From Angomonas deanei (Eukaryota > Euglenozoa > Kinetoplastea > Trypanosomatida > Trypanosomatidae): a DNA stretch of 64,000 nt. Numbering within the stretch: position 1 is the first letter of the stretch; each line of letters begins with the position of its first letter. The notes beneath the pieces were generated by a model. The model had not been told where the DNA came from. It saw only the letters and a program-made list of their open reading frames with translations, and did not search any database. Positions 1 to 9,792 of this stretch are shown here, piece by piece. The position numbers were made by a program, and so were the translations under genes. The stretch is from positions 373,501 to 437,500 of the forward strand of contig LR877161.1 of assembly GCA_903995115.1 (NCBI GenBank), in the 5' to 3' direction.

Positions 1-77
1 ACTGATAATAATTTTTAAAATACGTTGCCCGTGTGGCGGCGACCGAAAACGTGTTATACGGACAGACACAATACGGT

Positions 78-888
78 TTATTTTCCGTCTTCTTTCCCCA
101 TCTCCTCTAAGGCACCCCCGTCGTAATAGTTATCCAGCGTGGTACAGTACTGAATGGGGTACCAGTACGGCGCCACACACATTAGTCCCATCGGGACGAG
201 TAGACCTTGCTGGGCGGTGGTAATACAAAGGAGGGTGGCGGTAGACGGCAGGACAGGGACCCCAGCCTCACAGTGCAGACTGAGGAGGATGGGAAGGGCC
301 CCGAGGTAGCGTGTGGTATAGCGGAGACCAACATCGATGTAAGGATCGTGCTGCGCTAGTGGGGTAGCACCACGGTCGGCGGGTGATGTTTTGGGTTGCA
401 GCAAGTGCTTCACACTGGAAATATTTAGATTGTACTCGTGCGTGGGGAGTAACGTTGGCTCTGTGGTAGAAGGGGACTCCCTCTGTCGGGAAGGTCGCAC
501 TACTTCCTCTTTATCTTCTTCTTCCGCTAGGAGGGTGTCTGGGGCCACGCCCATCACGGTATAGGTCAGCTGCACCATCTGCTGTGTGAAGTGGTGGACC
601 TTCTGGGCGACTTCCCCCAGGGATAACAAGTGAAATACGGAATGATGTTGCGTTTTCTTTCTCTTCGCTACTGGTTTTTGTCATTTCCTCCTCGACAGAG
701 GGGGTGAACTGGGAGAGACGTTCGCCGACGGACTGCATGTAGCGGGTTAACTTTCTTCTTCGTTGTCGTCGTTGTTTTTTTATGGTGGTGGATTCATTTT
801 TCTGTTGTGTTTCTTCGTTGCCAGCCCAGCAGGAACAGAGACACAGCACAAGGACGACTAATAGCAGAAGGGAACGCACTATTTTCAT
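78..888 (-). CDS. secreted or membrane-anchored basic protein, frameshifted
   Basis: I do not recognise this gene. The ATG at 888 opens a frame beginning MKIVRSLLLLVVLVLCLCSC, a convincing signal peptide or lipidated anchor. It is followed by a polar segment with a strongly basic stretch (KKQRRQRRRK). That frame becomes shadow-like after about 690. A second frame, open from about 690 to the stop at 78, gives an amphipathic helix (GEVAQKVHHFTQQMVQL) and a C-terminal domain with hydrophobic stretches. The two frames overlap, so a one-base shift somewhere in 620-690 would join them. This may be a sequencing indel or a decayed gene. The ATG was chosen over an upstream in-frame start because it directly precedes the signal peptide. 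Function is unknown. Confidence 0.4.
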
Positions 889-1176
889 TCTTTGGAAACT
901 GTCAAAGTAATAATAATAAAAGTGTAGGGGAGGTAGTTGGTGTTTTTGTTTTCGTAAAAAAAAAAAAAAAAAAGTATCCATCCACACCGATCATTACACA
1001 ACAACACATGTCACATAGTATACTGGAGTGTCAAAATATCTGTAAAAAAAAAAAAAAAAGAGTATATCATTTTATCTTATTAGTTCTCTCTTTTTGCATT
1101 TAGTATGTGATATGAATTATATATATTTTGATTCATTACTACAGTATTCCTATTTTTTTTTTTTTTTGATGTTTGC

Positions 1177-1755
1177 TTACTTTTTCGTCTTTTCCATATT
1201 CTCCAAAAAGGCGCTCTTTTCCTTCTTTTGCATGGACTCAATCACCTCTCGCCCCTCATTGAAGGCCAACTGCCGTTCCCGCAGGGCCATGGTCATTTTA
1301 ATTTCCTCCTCCGCCGAGAGCGTCACCGCCTCGTTCCACAGCTTGAGGTCAAACGGTAGTTGCGTCGCGGTGAAGACGACCATGACGACGCCTAAAAAGG
1401 ACACCGGTGTCGTCAGCAGTCGCACGCGTTGGTTCGTTGTCCACCGCGTAAAAAGTGAGTTGATGGGGTCCTCGTAGCGGTATCCCCGCCAGATCAGCCA
1501 GCTGCCAAAGATCATCCACGTCCCTTGCATCCCCAAGGTGAAGAGCGCGTGCGACCGTGCATCTTGGTAGGACTTGTACTGTAGATAGTGACCACTAAAG
1601 GTGCGCTGGGCGGCATCGACCCGTCGCATGTACTCGGGAGGTATTTCTAAGTTGCTGTTCTTGCCAGAGGCGGCCATCGCGTGTTGGAGTGGGGTCTCGG
1701 TGGGGTAGTGAATGTCGAAGCCTAATTCATCGGCGTCTAAAGAGGATTTCGCCAT
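1177..1755 (-). CDS. conserved-looking two-pass membrane protein
   Basis: The 192-residue protein starts at an ATG preceded by a clear pyrimidine tract and AG. It has a polar N-terminus, a first hydrophobic segment at about residues 70-89 (rich in W, F and I), a short loop, and a second at about 112-133. The C-terminus is charged and probably helical (about 145-192) with many E, K and M residues. Both ends would face the same side of the membrane. I do not recognise the family. A small two-helix protein with a charged helical tail would fit a mitochondrial inner-membrane or ER location, but that is inference. Confidence 0.6.
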   Translation of the reverse strand: MAKSSLDADELGFDIHYPTETPLQHAMAASGKNSNLEIPPEYMRRVDAAQRTFSGHYLQYKSYQDARSHALFTLGMQGTWMIFGSWLIWRGYRYEDPINSLFTRWTTNQRVRLLTTPVSFLGVVMVVFTATQLPFDLKLWNEAVTLSAEEEIKMTMALRERQLAFNEGREVIESMQKKEKSAFLENMEKTKK

Positions 1756-1796
1756 CCGTTATTATTATGGTTATCAGTTATGTTGGTGTATTTGAA

Positions 1797-1829
1797 CTGA
1801 GAAATGGGAAAAGAAAAAAGAAAGAGGGT
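1797..1829 (-). promoter_or_regulatory. probable trans-splice acceptor
   Basis: On the coding strand a pyrimidine-rich tract of about 30 bases (1829 to 1799) is followed by AG at 1798-1797, about 40 bases upstream of the ATG at 1755. This is the expected arrangement for spliced-leader addition in kinetoplastids. It is one of the cleanest examples in the window. Confidence 0.55.
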
Positions 1830-1992
1830 AACGCTCAAAAAACAGGGAGGTCGGAATGATTCTCAACCACGATCACTGAGAAAAGACTTCTTTATTGTGT
1901 GTTTTATTCCGCAAAAAAAAAAAAATCTAAACCATGTCTAGTTCTAGTTGATTTTTCATGTTTATTTTTTTTTAAAATCTAACAAAAGGAGA

Positions 1993-2709
1993 TTACTTAA
2001 TACTTGTCACGATATCGTCTCTATGAATCGTTTTCCGCATCTTGGTAATCTCCGCCGGACTCTTCTTCGTGCTCTTCAATATATTTTCATTATCACTGTG
2101 CTTTCTATCGTCGTCCACCTCCACCACACTATCTCGTCGTCGCTTGCGCTTTTGTGTGGTGGAGGGAGAAATGCGATTGCTGTCAATTTCTATAAAACTC
2201 CGGCGAGGCGTCACTTCCGGACGATGACCGCTGTGCTCCTCTAGACCAGACAGCCGTCGCTCCACGGTCCCTGAAAAGGGCAGCAGCTCCCCCGCCAGCT
2301 CCATCCGCCCTTGCAACTCCTCATTCTCCGTCCATAACTCTTCCTTTTCCTTGTAGAGGGCACTCCCCACTATCGTCCATGGGTGCAGCAAGTGGGCCTG
2401 ACTTAGTGCTAGCGTGGTTTCATAATAACTGGCCATGATCTTGGCGCGCCCGGCTCCCTCCTCCGCTAGAAGCAGCGCTCGTTGTTCCTGCAGTTGTACC
2501 CGACGTTGCACCCCGTGCTCTAGCAGCGTCTCTCGCAAGAGGTGACACTCCGTGATGATGGGCCGTACGACCGGGTGACGGAGGAGCGCCTTCGCCTCTT
2601 CCTTCTTTTCCAAGAGGAACCGATAGACTTCTTCCTCGGTCATGAAGGGGTTCGTGTCGGAGGTGCGGGGCTCCTCCGCACGGTAGTGTGGTGTTTCTTC
2701 CGTGGTCAT
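1993..2709 (-). CDS. helical protein with basic nuclear-localisation-like tail
   Basis: The 238-residue protein starts at the ATG at 2709; one codon upstream is GTG and was not used. Residues about 20-150 are rich in E, L, R and Q with little proline, so long helices or a coiled coil are likely. A serine-rich linker follows, then a basic cluster (QKRKRRR) near residue 190 resembling a nuclear localisation signal, and a lysine-rich tail. No catalytic motif or named domain was recognised. Nuclear function is a weak inference from the basic cluster. Confidence 0.5.
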   Translation of the reverse strand: MTTEETPHYRAEEPRTSDTNPFMTEEEVYRFLLEKKEEAKALLRHPVVRPIITECHLLRETLLEHGVQRRVQLQEQRALLLAEEGAGRAKIMASYYETTLALSQAHLLHPWTIVGSALYKEKEELWTENEELQGRMELAGELLPFSGTVERRLSGLEEHSGHRPEVTPRRSFIEIDSNRISPSTTQKRKRRRDSVVEVDDDRKHSDNENILKSTKKSPAEITKMRKTIHRDDIVTSIK

Positions 2710-2883
2710 CACTCTAAAGATGTATTTTTTATTTTATTTTTGCACTTTTCATAATATAAAGAGAGAATGAGGAGAGAGATTATGAAAGGCCGAGAAAAAA
2801 ACAACAATAACAAAGAAATGAGCCACAGTGCTCTGCATCACAATAACAACAATTCCCATTATGGTTAAGTAAAGCAGGGAGGA

Positions 2884-4452
2884 CTAGGAGACTTCCTCTT
2901 CCTCGTCTTCACGAAAAATCGTATACAATTCATCGATTCCTTTCGCCCTTTTATACTCCTTTTCCGAAAAACTCCGATAGAACACTTTTCCACTCTCCAA
3001 ATACAAATAAATCCCACTCTTGCTGTCTTCGTCGTCACAAATCTTGTACAAGACGTGTCCGGTAGGGGAGCGGCCCCCTTCCACCGCCTCGAAGATTAGC
3101 TCCCTATCCTCGGTGACCTCTCTTAACAAAGGGACACTCATTTTAGAGCCCGACTGGTGAATCAACCGCTCGTAGCGCTTTTGTTGCACGGTGTTATTTG
3201 TTTTATCGGAGTGGTTGCCGTAGTTGGCGAGTTCGGTGGAGGAAAGCGTTTCCACCAGCATGAGTAGACGGTACACAAATGTGTACAGAATGACCGAAGT
3301 ATTATTATTATTATTATTATTTTGGGAAATCATATCTTGGAAGGGTAACACCATATTGGTATAGAAAAACCACGACATGCCCCGTCGTACCTTGTCCGAC
3401 GTAAATTGCGTTTCCAGAGGGGCAAGAAACAGTTCCATCACCCGCTTCAGTCCTTCCTCCACCCTCGCTGTATTCTTCGCCGTGGTCGACGATATTAACT
3501 GAGTAACGATCATTTTCAGATAAGTGATCGTCTCCTGACAGTGTGCAGCAGTCTGGGAGGCGGCGCTGCTCTGCAAGTAGTATGGAAGGAAGCTGGAGGA
3601 GAAGGCCTGCAGTGGGGCTTTAACAAACGTCTCGTACAGCCGGGAGTGTTCCTCGCCGTGGAGAATGATAAACGACGTGAAGGAGGGAAACAGATTTAAA
3701 AAGGATGGAATATTATTATTATTATTATTGTGATGTGATTCTTCTTTATCGGAGGCTAGTAGGGTCAGTGGCAGCGCCGTGGAGGTCGAGGCCAGTAACG
3801 AAATGAACGTTTGCATCACCGATGAGGGCAGTAGTTGAACGGACATCATCTCTATCAATTGCTGTAATTCTGTATTCATCACGGTGCCGTCCACCTTGCG
3901 CTCGTGGTGTTGGTAGAGGTAGTGTAGATCGGTGTAGAAGGCTAACAAGCAGAGCCGTGCACACAGGGAGGCACCACTGCCTTCTCCGCTTGCCTTGTGG
4001 GCTGTATCCTCTTCCTCTTCTTGATTCCACAAAGAGGCCCCAACATTATTATTATTATTATTATTATTGTGCGATGTGTTCCAGTCGTGGATAGAACTGC
4101 CACCGGCGTCCAAAAGCAGTTTGACGCCCTTTTTTAACAAGGGAAAACAAACCCCGTTGCCTCTTTGTTTTTGTATAAACTTATTACTCGAGCTATGATC
4201 GTTTTGAATTTCCTTTTCCAATTCGGACTGCCACAAGACACACACATCCATGAGTAATTGTATTTCAGACAATTGATGAAGCGGCTTTATCACATTGGCA
4301 ATAAAAGGATCATTCTGTAGTGGATGATTCGTATTACTGTCTATTTTTTTCTTTATTGTTTTACGCTGTCGCTCGTCGATGAGCGTCTGAGACCGTCGGA
4401 AGACATCCGCACCGGCCGAACACAATGCGTTCACATCTTTTTGAGAAAACAT
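2884..4452 (-). CDS. unknown helical protein with Asn runs
   Basis: The 522-residue protein starts at the ATG at 4452 (MFSQKDVNALC); the longer open frame begins at TTG and is not used. Most of the chain is leucine-rich and helical. It is interrupted by three Asn runs encoded by AAT repeats, at about 3301-3322, 3713-3730 and 4045-4068. Such runs usually mark disordered loops between ordered segments. The last 60 residues are acidic (SGIYLYLESGKVFYRSF, then EDEEEEVS) and may form a small beta domain. I do not recognise the family and assign no function. Confidence 0.55.
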   Translation of the reverse strand: MFSQKDVNALCSAGADVFRRSQTLIDERQRKTIKKKIDSNTNHPLQNDPFIANVIKPLHQLSEIQLLMDVCVLWQSELEKEIQNDHSSSNKFIQKQRGNGVCFPLLKKGVKLLLDAGGSSIHDWNTSHNNNNNNNNVGASLWNQEEEEDTAHKASGEGSGASLCARLCLLAFYTDLHYLYQHHERKVDGTVMNTELQQLIEMMSVQLLPSSVMQTFISLLASTSTALPLTLLASDKEESHHNNNNNNIPSFLNLFPSFTSFIILHGEEHSRLYETFVKAPLQAFSSSFLPYYLQSSAASQTAAHCQETITYLKMIVTQLISSTTAKNTARVEEGLKRVMELFLAPLETQFTSDKVRRGMSWFFYTNMVLPFQDMISQNNNNNNNTSVILYTFVYRLLMLVETLSSTELANYGNHSDKTNNTVQQKRYERLIHQSGSKMSVPLLREVTEDRELIFEAVEGGRSPTGHVLYKICDDEDSKSGIYLYLESGKVFYRSFSEKEYKRAKGIDELYTIFREDEEEEVS

Positions 4453-4763
4453 TTCTAACAAACGGTTTTTTTTTGTTTTTGTTTCTATTCTTCTTTGTGC
4501 ACAAGAGGGAGAAAGAGATAATAATAGTAAGAAGATGATCAGGCCGTTGTAGTGATTAGAAGGTTATTTCAGTTTCCAATCGTGAGTAAGATAGTAGGAA
4601 TTGAATTAAAAATACAATTTGATAAGAGATTTTATCATACATGAAAAATGTGCAGGAAAGAAAGAATTTTTTTTTTTAGGATATCAATATAGTTTTGTTT
4701 ATAAATACTATGCAAACACTGAAAGAAAAGCAAAAAAAATGTGGGGAAATGTATAATTTCTCC
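4453..4763. other. intergenic spacer
   Basis: The A/T-rich spacer carries a plus-strand purine tract at about 4501-4535 that would serve as the pyrimidine tract of the gene starting at 4452. A short T-run lies near 4670. No RNA gene or coding signal is visible. Confidence 0.5.
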
Positions 4764-7016
4764 TCATGTTTCTTTCAGTTGCCGTACAGAAACATAAATA
4801 CCTAGCGCCATGAGCATAATCCCCAGACCACCCCCAATCATGGCCCCACCGCTATCCTTGCTACACATAAAGTAATTGTCGCTCACATTCACGCAGAGAA
4901 TGCCCGACAGGAACAGCGTAAAAGGATTCAGTATGCTAATCGCAATGACGGTGGTGATACCAAGCACGGTGAGGGCTTGATGGGCAAAGATGCCCTGACA
5001 GATCAACATGACACCCCAGATGATACCGGCAATAATGTAACACACATAGGAATAGCGGAAAAAGTGGTTGTGAATGCGCTGATGTGTTGCACGCTGGCCT
5101 AGTGTTCGACTCAGCAGGGGTACGTAATGGCTCGTCCACGCTGGACTGTGTTTGTACCACATCTCCGTCGACTTTGGCGGCGATTCCGTCTTCTCGCGAT
5201 TCACGTTGGAGCTGCAGCGGTAGGAGTAGTTGAAGTTACTGCTGGGGTGTGTCTCGGCGTAGGACTGCCAGCTGTCAAAGGTGGGGAAGCGGCCGTCCCG
5301 CTCCTTCACCGTGTCCACGTAGAAAGTGGTGGAAAGGGCAATCGTTGGGGCGCGGTTCGGCCGGGAGCACCACATCTCAGGGGGCTGCTCATTCGAGAAG
5401 GGAGAGAAGCCGAACGCATTGGCGCTCCCCACATTCTTGTGCCGTTCCCAGTACGTCTCGTTGCGATAGAGGGGCGAGGAGTAGTTGTAGTCGAAATAGA
5501 GCACCACATAACACTGCTGCGAGCTGTCGTCGTTTTGTTTTTGTAGGCAATAAGGACGGATGTGTGGGAAGGCTTCGGCGAAGGTGGGGTCGTTGTAATG
5601 CACCTCGGTGACATACGGCGTATCATCGTCGTCATCGTCCTCCATGCTGCTAGAGTCGCCTGTCGCATTCACGGCAGTAAAGTTCATTGGACGCCAGCGA
5701 ATGTCGCTGAGCACCGCTGGCAGGACCGCGAAGGAGGGCACCTTGCTAGTGATGTCGTTAAAGGTGCATGGCGCCTTCATGGTGAGGTTCATGGTCGGGG
5801 CATCCAGCACACGCTTCTCCGCCTGCACCCGGGTGAAGGAGAGAGACGTGATGGTGCCGAAGAGCAGACTGAGCACCAACATGAGCAATGCCCAGGACAG
5901 CGTGAAGAGGGCCGCCTCCTTCTGCGAGGACGGGGCGGACATACTCCCCAAGGGACTAATGATCACCGTCAGCTCCAGAAAGACCATCACTAACATCATA
6001 ACAAAGGTGGTAATGGCTAAATTGACGTCGGAGCGGAGGGCCGTCCGCAGGTAGCCTAAGAACCACGCCACGACAAAATTAGCGGTAATGAGAATGGCGA
6101 CAATGATGGCGAGCGCTAGACACCACCGAATGTGACGTGCCTTTCCTAACAAGCGATCCACCCGCTTGCAGCTATCCACCGTCTTGATCTCTCGGAAGAA
6201 TTCTTCTCGGGTGACCACCTTGGGCCGTAAGATAATGTGCCGAATAGACTTGGGTAACTCCCGCTTCTCTCGCTGCCAGTGGAGGCGGCGGCAGAAGGTC
6301 CAGTGCGGACTGTAATTGCTATAATAGTACCAATACCGGCAGACCGCCCCGAAACGAAGGATACTCCGGGGGTCCTCGGCATCCACGTATAATAAAATAA
6401 TAGACAGCAATTCCGCCGAGAAGGGACCCGTCTGTGGCGGTGGGGGGTCTGTCACGACGACACCATCCTCCGTCTTCTGTCCTGCGGTAGGGGACGCCGC
6501 ACCATAATACTGCGTAAGACTATTATTATTATTATGATTGTTCTGCTCCTCCTCCGTGCTATTGTGGTTGGGGTCGCCGTAGAGTCTAGTGTTCCAGTTA
6601 ATACACGACCGGAACCGCACCACGTCGACGGGTAAACCACTAAAAGTGACACCAAAGGAGTTCACCCTGGTGTGGTAGTTTGGGCTAGCGGGTTGACAGG
6701 AGACGTCCGTGTAGGCGGTGGTGGGTTCTTCCTCTCGGAATGAAATCCTATTATCCCCGTCGTCGTAACTAGAACTATTACCAGCCGTGTTATTATGATT
6801 ATTATTGTTGTTGTTTGCGTTGCGGTTCGGTGGGAGAAGTTGATTCTCCGCTTCCTGCGTAGCCGTGTCGGTGTCAGTGAATAGACTAGGACTAACATTA
6901 CTATTATGATTACTACTATTGTGATTGAGACTCATGAATAATGCTCCCGTTTCGTCGTAGGTGATGCCGATACCTTCCAGCTCTCGCACGCCCTTTGATT
7001 GGCCTAGAAATGACAT
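4764..7016 (-). CDS. F-box-like protein with six predicted membrane segments
   Basis: The 750-residue protein starts at an ATG. Residues 1-195 are low-complexity, with Asn runs. Residues about 198-245 resemble an F-box: PFSAELLSIILLYV, then a leucine/arginine helix, then VCRYWYYYSNYSPHW. F-boxes bind SKP1 in SCF ubiquitin ligases. Three hydrophobic helices follow at about 298-323, 330-355 and 368-392. Then comes a domain of about 260 residues with many N-x-S/T sites and several cysteines, suggesting a lumenal or extracellular side. Three more helices lie at about 654-678, 682-707 and 722-744. An F-box on a polytopic membrane protein is unusual. The F-box call rests on hydrophobic pattern and the conserved W; the membrane topology is secure. 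Confidence 0.6.
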   Translation of the reverse strand: MSFLGQSKGVRELEGIGITYDETGALFMSLNHNSSNHNSNVSPSLFTDTDTATQEAENQLLPPNRNANNNNNNHNNTAGNSSSYDDGDNRISFREEEPTTAYTDVSCQPASPNYHTRVNSFGVTFSGLPVDVVRFRSCINWNTRLYGDPNHNSTEEEQNNHNNNNSLTQYYGAASPTAGQKTEDGVVVTDPPPPQTGPFSAELLSIILLYVDAEDPRSILRFGAVCRYWYYYSNYSPHWTFCRRLHWQREKRELPKSIRHIILRPKVVTREEFFREIKTVDSCKRVDRLLGKARHIRWCLALAIIVAILITANFVVAWFLGYLRTALRSDVNLAITTFVMMLVMVFLELTVIISPLGSMSAPSSQKEAALFTLSWALLMLVLSLLFGTITSLSFTRVQAEKRVLDAPTMNLTMKAPCTFNDITSKVPSFAVLPAVLSDIRWRPMNFTAVNATGDSSSMEDDDDDDTPYVTEVHYNDPTFAEAFPHIRPYCLQKQNDDSSQQCYVVLYFDYNYSSPLYRNETYWERHKNVGSANAFGFSPFSNEQPPEMWCSRPNRAPTIALSTTFYVDTVKERDGRFPTFDSWQSYAETHPSSNFNYSYRCSSNVNREKTESPPKSTEMWYKHSPAWTSHYVPLLSRTLGQRATHQRIHNHFFRYSYVCYIIAGIIWGVMLICQGIFAHQALTVLGITTVIAISILNPFTLFLSGILCVNVSDNYFMCSKDSGGAMIGGGLGIMLMALGIYVSVRQLKET

Positions 7017-7298
7017 GATCTAATTAATAGTTTCCGTTATTTTACGTTTTATAAATATAATATCTATAAAATACAACAAACTTCTTTGACAGAATATGAA
7101 AAGAAGTGAAACCAACTTCTCGTTTTTGTTTTGCTAGTTTCCTTCTGTGCTTTATCCTACAAATGAAAAAGAAGGGGAAGATCGAAAAAAATAATAGACG
7201 CCACACAAGAAGAAGAAAGAGTCCAGCGGGAAAAAAAAACAAATTTTTTGTTCATTTTTTTTTTTTTTGTGAAATGTTTAAAGTTAATCGCAATAGTA

Positions 7299-9080
7299 TC
7301 ACTCGGCACGGTACTCCCTCGGAAGGAAGACGAGTCCCTCCCCTTGGTGCGGTCCACTCCACACGAACAGTTCCTTCCACATCACACACGACGGGTGTGT
7401 CTGGATCGTCTTGCGATAGAGGTAACACCGCATATAGTTAAACAGAGACGTCACCAACCGTATTTCACTGGCCGTTTGTTTTAGGTCCGGCTGTGGGGGT
7501 GCGGTCTCCATCACGTGCAGGGACCAGGAGGCGTACATGGGGTCAGTCGTGAGGGTGTAGAGCTCGAAAAAGTTCTGCAAAAGGGTTAACCGAAACGAAA
7601 GGGCCTGTCGGGTAGAGCGATGAAGGGGGTCCTCCACCGCTAGCTTTACTGTTTCACTAAAATAGTATTCTCCCGTGTATCCCCCAGTGGTGGTGGTGTT
7701 GGACTCTCGGTAGAGCGCATAACAGGTGGCGCTAATCGCCTCTGCCGCTTGCAGAACCTCTTTCACCGATAGGGAAGGATTTTTATTATTATTATTTGTT
7801 TCGGACTTGTCAAAAAACCCAGCGCGGATGGCCCCACCAAACAGATAACCCAATCGACAAAAAGAGCTCAATTGCAGAACGTGAATAGGTTCATTGACGC
7901 CTTTCTCCCCGTGAAAGGCATTGTACTGATTCTCTAGACTGGCACGAGGAAAGGTGTAGTTCTGTACTTCGCCGTACAGGGTGTTGGATCGCCACACGGC
8001 CGTCGTGAAGTACTGCGAGATGATCGTCTCTACCGCTTGCGTCAGCCATTGTGCCACCGGTGCTTCCTTATTGCCTGTTTTTATATTTTGCTCCTTTTCC
8101 AGCACCGCCATCACCAATAGGAGTTGAAAGTAATAAAGGGACTTTTCATCAAAGTGGACTAAACCAGAAAATAGTTTGTCGTGTTTGTTCAGGTAGGAGA
8201 ACCACATGGGCGAGAGGGCGGACTCTGACTTCCGCATTCCCTTTTCGTTCCACTGACTGGGCAACTGCTCTTTCTCCTGATGGACGGTTATCATTTTCTG
8301 GAATAACTGCAGTTCTTTCTGTGTGGTCTCTGTGAAGGGCATGCGAAAGTGATGGAATAATAAGAAAGCGGTGGTAGAGACGGCCGTCTCTTTGGCGTTT
8401 GTTTTGATGCTAAACTTACTCTTATCCTTTTTTTTATGTTTGGATGCGGGGGCCACACGGTCGAGTAGCGTTTGAAACCCAATTAGTGTTGCCTTTTCCA
8501 TCTCACTGTAACGGTCCAGCGAAATACTTTCGGTGATGGTTTTCCCAACTTCTTTCGTTTTGTATTTTAACCCACCTTGGACGGACATGGCCGAGAATAA
8601 GGCGAGCAATTTTTCGTCATCGTCATTCTTACTATCCTTATTCTTTTTGTGATCCACGTAACGGGAAACATACTGGGGAATTGCCTTCGCCTTGATCCGT
8701 CGAGCAATAACGCCAATATCTAGAATAGACAATGGCGACAGACGTAAAAGACTATTTTTATTCTTTTGATGGAATGTTTTCGTGCTCACTTCCCACAGCT
8801 GGTCAAATACCTTTTCTGCATATTTTAGGCCCACCGCACACAACACAATCTCATCCATTTGCTTATTGGTCACCAATGGGGTCTCATTCTTCTTCTGATC
8901 GACCGGAGTGGCTTTTATCTTTTCCTCATACTCATTCATCAAGTCCGCTTCCATGACGCTCGCGGTGGAGACAACGCACCAGACGTAGAGGAGAAACAGA
9001 AAGAGCGCAATCAGCCAGTAAAAGTCTACTTTTTTGAGGTAGCGCTTCATGTTGAGACGAAAGGCCCTAAAGTTTCTCAT
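7299..9080 (-). CDS. type II membrane protein, degenerate GH47-like
   Basis: The start was placed at the ATG at 9080 (MRNFRAF), giving 593 residues; the longer open frame begins at GTG upstream of a good splice acceptor near 9108. A basic N-terminus precedes one hydrophobic anchor (WLIALFLFLLYVWCVV), so it is a type II protein. The C-terminal half follows the order of glycosyl hydrolase family 47 (ER/Golgi alpha-mannosidases and EDEM). A FGGAIRAG segment sits where GH47 has CFxGG. A helix ending ATCYALYRES follows, then RLTLLQNFFELYTLTTDP, which parallels the GH47 RPETxESxxYLYRxTGDP block. The catalytic glutamates of that block are not conserved. A non-catalytic glycan-binding or EDEM-like ER role is inferred. 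The Asn run in the loop is local low complexity. Confidence 0.45.
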   Translation of the reverse strand: MRNFRAFRLNMKRYLKKVDFYWLIALFLFLLYVWCVVSTASVMEADLMNEYEEKIKATPVDQKKNETPLVTNKQMDEIVLCAVGLKYAEKVFDQLWEVSTKTFHQKNKNSLLRLSPLSILDIGVIARRIKAKAIPQYVSRYVDHKKNKDSKNDDDEKLLALFSAMSVQGGLKYKTKEVGKTITESISLDRYSEMEKATLIGFQTLLDRVAPASKHKKKDKSKFSIKTNAKETAVSTTAFLLFHHFRMPFTETTQKELQLFQKMITVHQEKEQLPSQWNEKGMRKSESALSPMWFSYLNKHDKLFSGLVHFDEKSLYYFQLLLVMAVLEKEQNIKTGNKEAPVAQWLTQAVETIISQYFTTAVWRSNTLYGEVQNYTFPRASLENQYNAFHGEKGVNEPIHVLQLSSFCRLGYLFGGAIRAGFFDKSETNNNNKNPSLSVKEVLQAAEAISATCYALYRESNTTTTGGYTGEYYFSETVKLAVEDPLHRSTRQALSFRLTLLQNFFELYTLTTDPMYASWSLHVMETAPPQPDLKQTASEIRLVTSLFNYMRCYLYRKTIQTHPSCVMWKELFVWSGPHQGEGLVFLPREYRAE

Positions 9081-9273
9081 TTTGTTTTCTAATCGTTCTT
9101 TCCTAACAGAATAATAAAAAGAGAGAAAGATTGTCCTAGTGGGGGGCTGTAGAGTTGTGGATCCGGTGAGCACGATTGCCGTTACAATATTATATTGGTT
9201 ATGTCTTTTTTTTTTTTTTAGTTTATTATTGTGAAGATGTAGTATACAAAAAAACCGAAAATGAGAACAAGTA

Positions 9274-9792
9274 TTATTTTTCTCTGTTTAAACATCTCTG
9301 ACATTTCTTTTCCGTCTTTTCCGTCTCACTTTTTAATGGATTTAAACAACCAAAATTGCTACAAAACCCCCTTTTAAGATGATTATCCCCATTGGACGAA
9401 AAAGAAGTGTAATTATCTTCAAAATGGAATGTGGCGTAATTTTCTTTAAAGTCAAAGTCCGGTTTGGGTAAAGGATCAATATTATTTTCTTCCTTTGTGT
9501 AGTGAGGTGGTGACGGTGTCCGGTTGGCTGTATGACCCTGTGAAGGAGAAGTAACAATAGTTATCAACTCTTCCTTGGATTGGACCAATTTTTTAAAGGC
9601 GTCGTGAAATAGTGTTTCATCATTATTGTTATTATTATTCTTGTCGGGGTGTACGAGAAGGGCTCTTTTCCGAAATGCCGCCATTATGATTTCCACTGAC
9701 GCATCCGTATTATTTTTAGTAGTGAGAACAGAAAACAGTTTTTTGGCTTTTTCCGGAGATAGGCCTAGCACCTCCGCTGGCGTATTTGACAC
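9274..9792 (-). CDS. small J-domain protein with C-terminal Cys4 motif
   Basis: The 172-residue frame holds a J-domain at about residues 5-80, with HPDK at 48-51, the motif that stimulates Hsp70 ATPase. An Asn run follows HPDK directly. The C-terminus has four cysteines (about 144, 149, 164, 167) in C-x4-C and C-x2-C pairs, possibly a zinc-binding site as in DPH4 or other J-proteins. The frame has no ATG before helix II: it is open back to a stop near 9840, with GTG at 9792 as the first candidate. The nearest upstream ATG, at 9835, is in another frame. A real non-AUG start or a one-base assembly error near the 5' end are both possible. Confidence 0.6.
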   Translation of the reverse strand: MSNTPAEVLGLSPEKAKKLFSVLTTKNNTDASVEIIMAAFRKRALLVHPDKNNNNNNDETLFHDAFKKLVQSKEELITIVTSPSQGHTANRTPSPPHYTKEENNIDPLPKPDFDFKENYATFHFEDNYTSFSSNGDNHLKRGFCSNFGCLNPLKSETEKTEKKCQRCLNREK

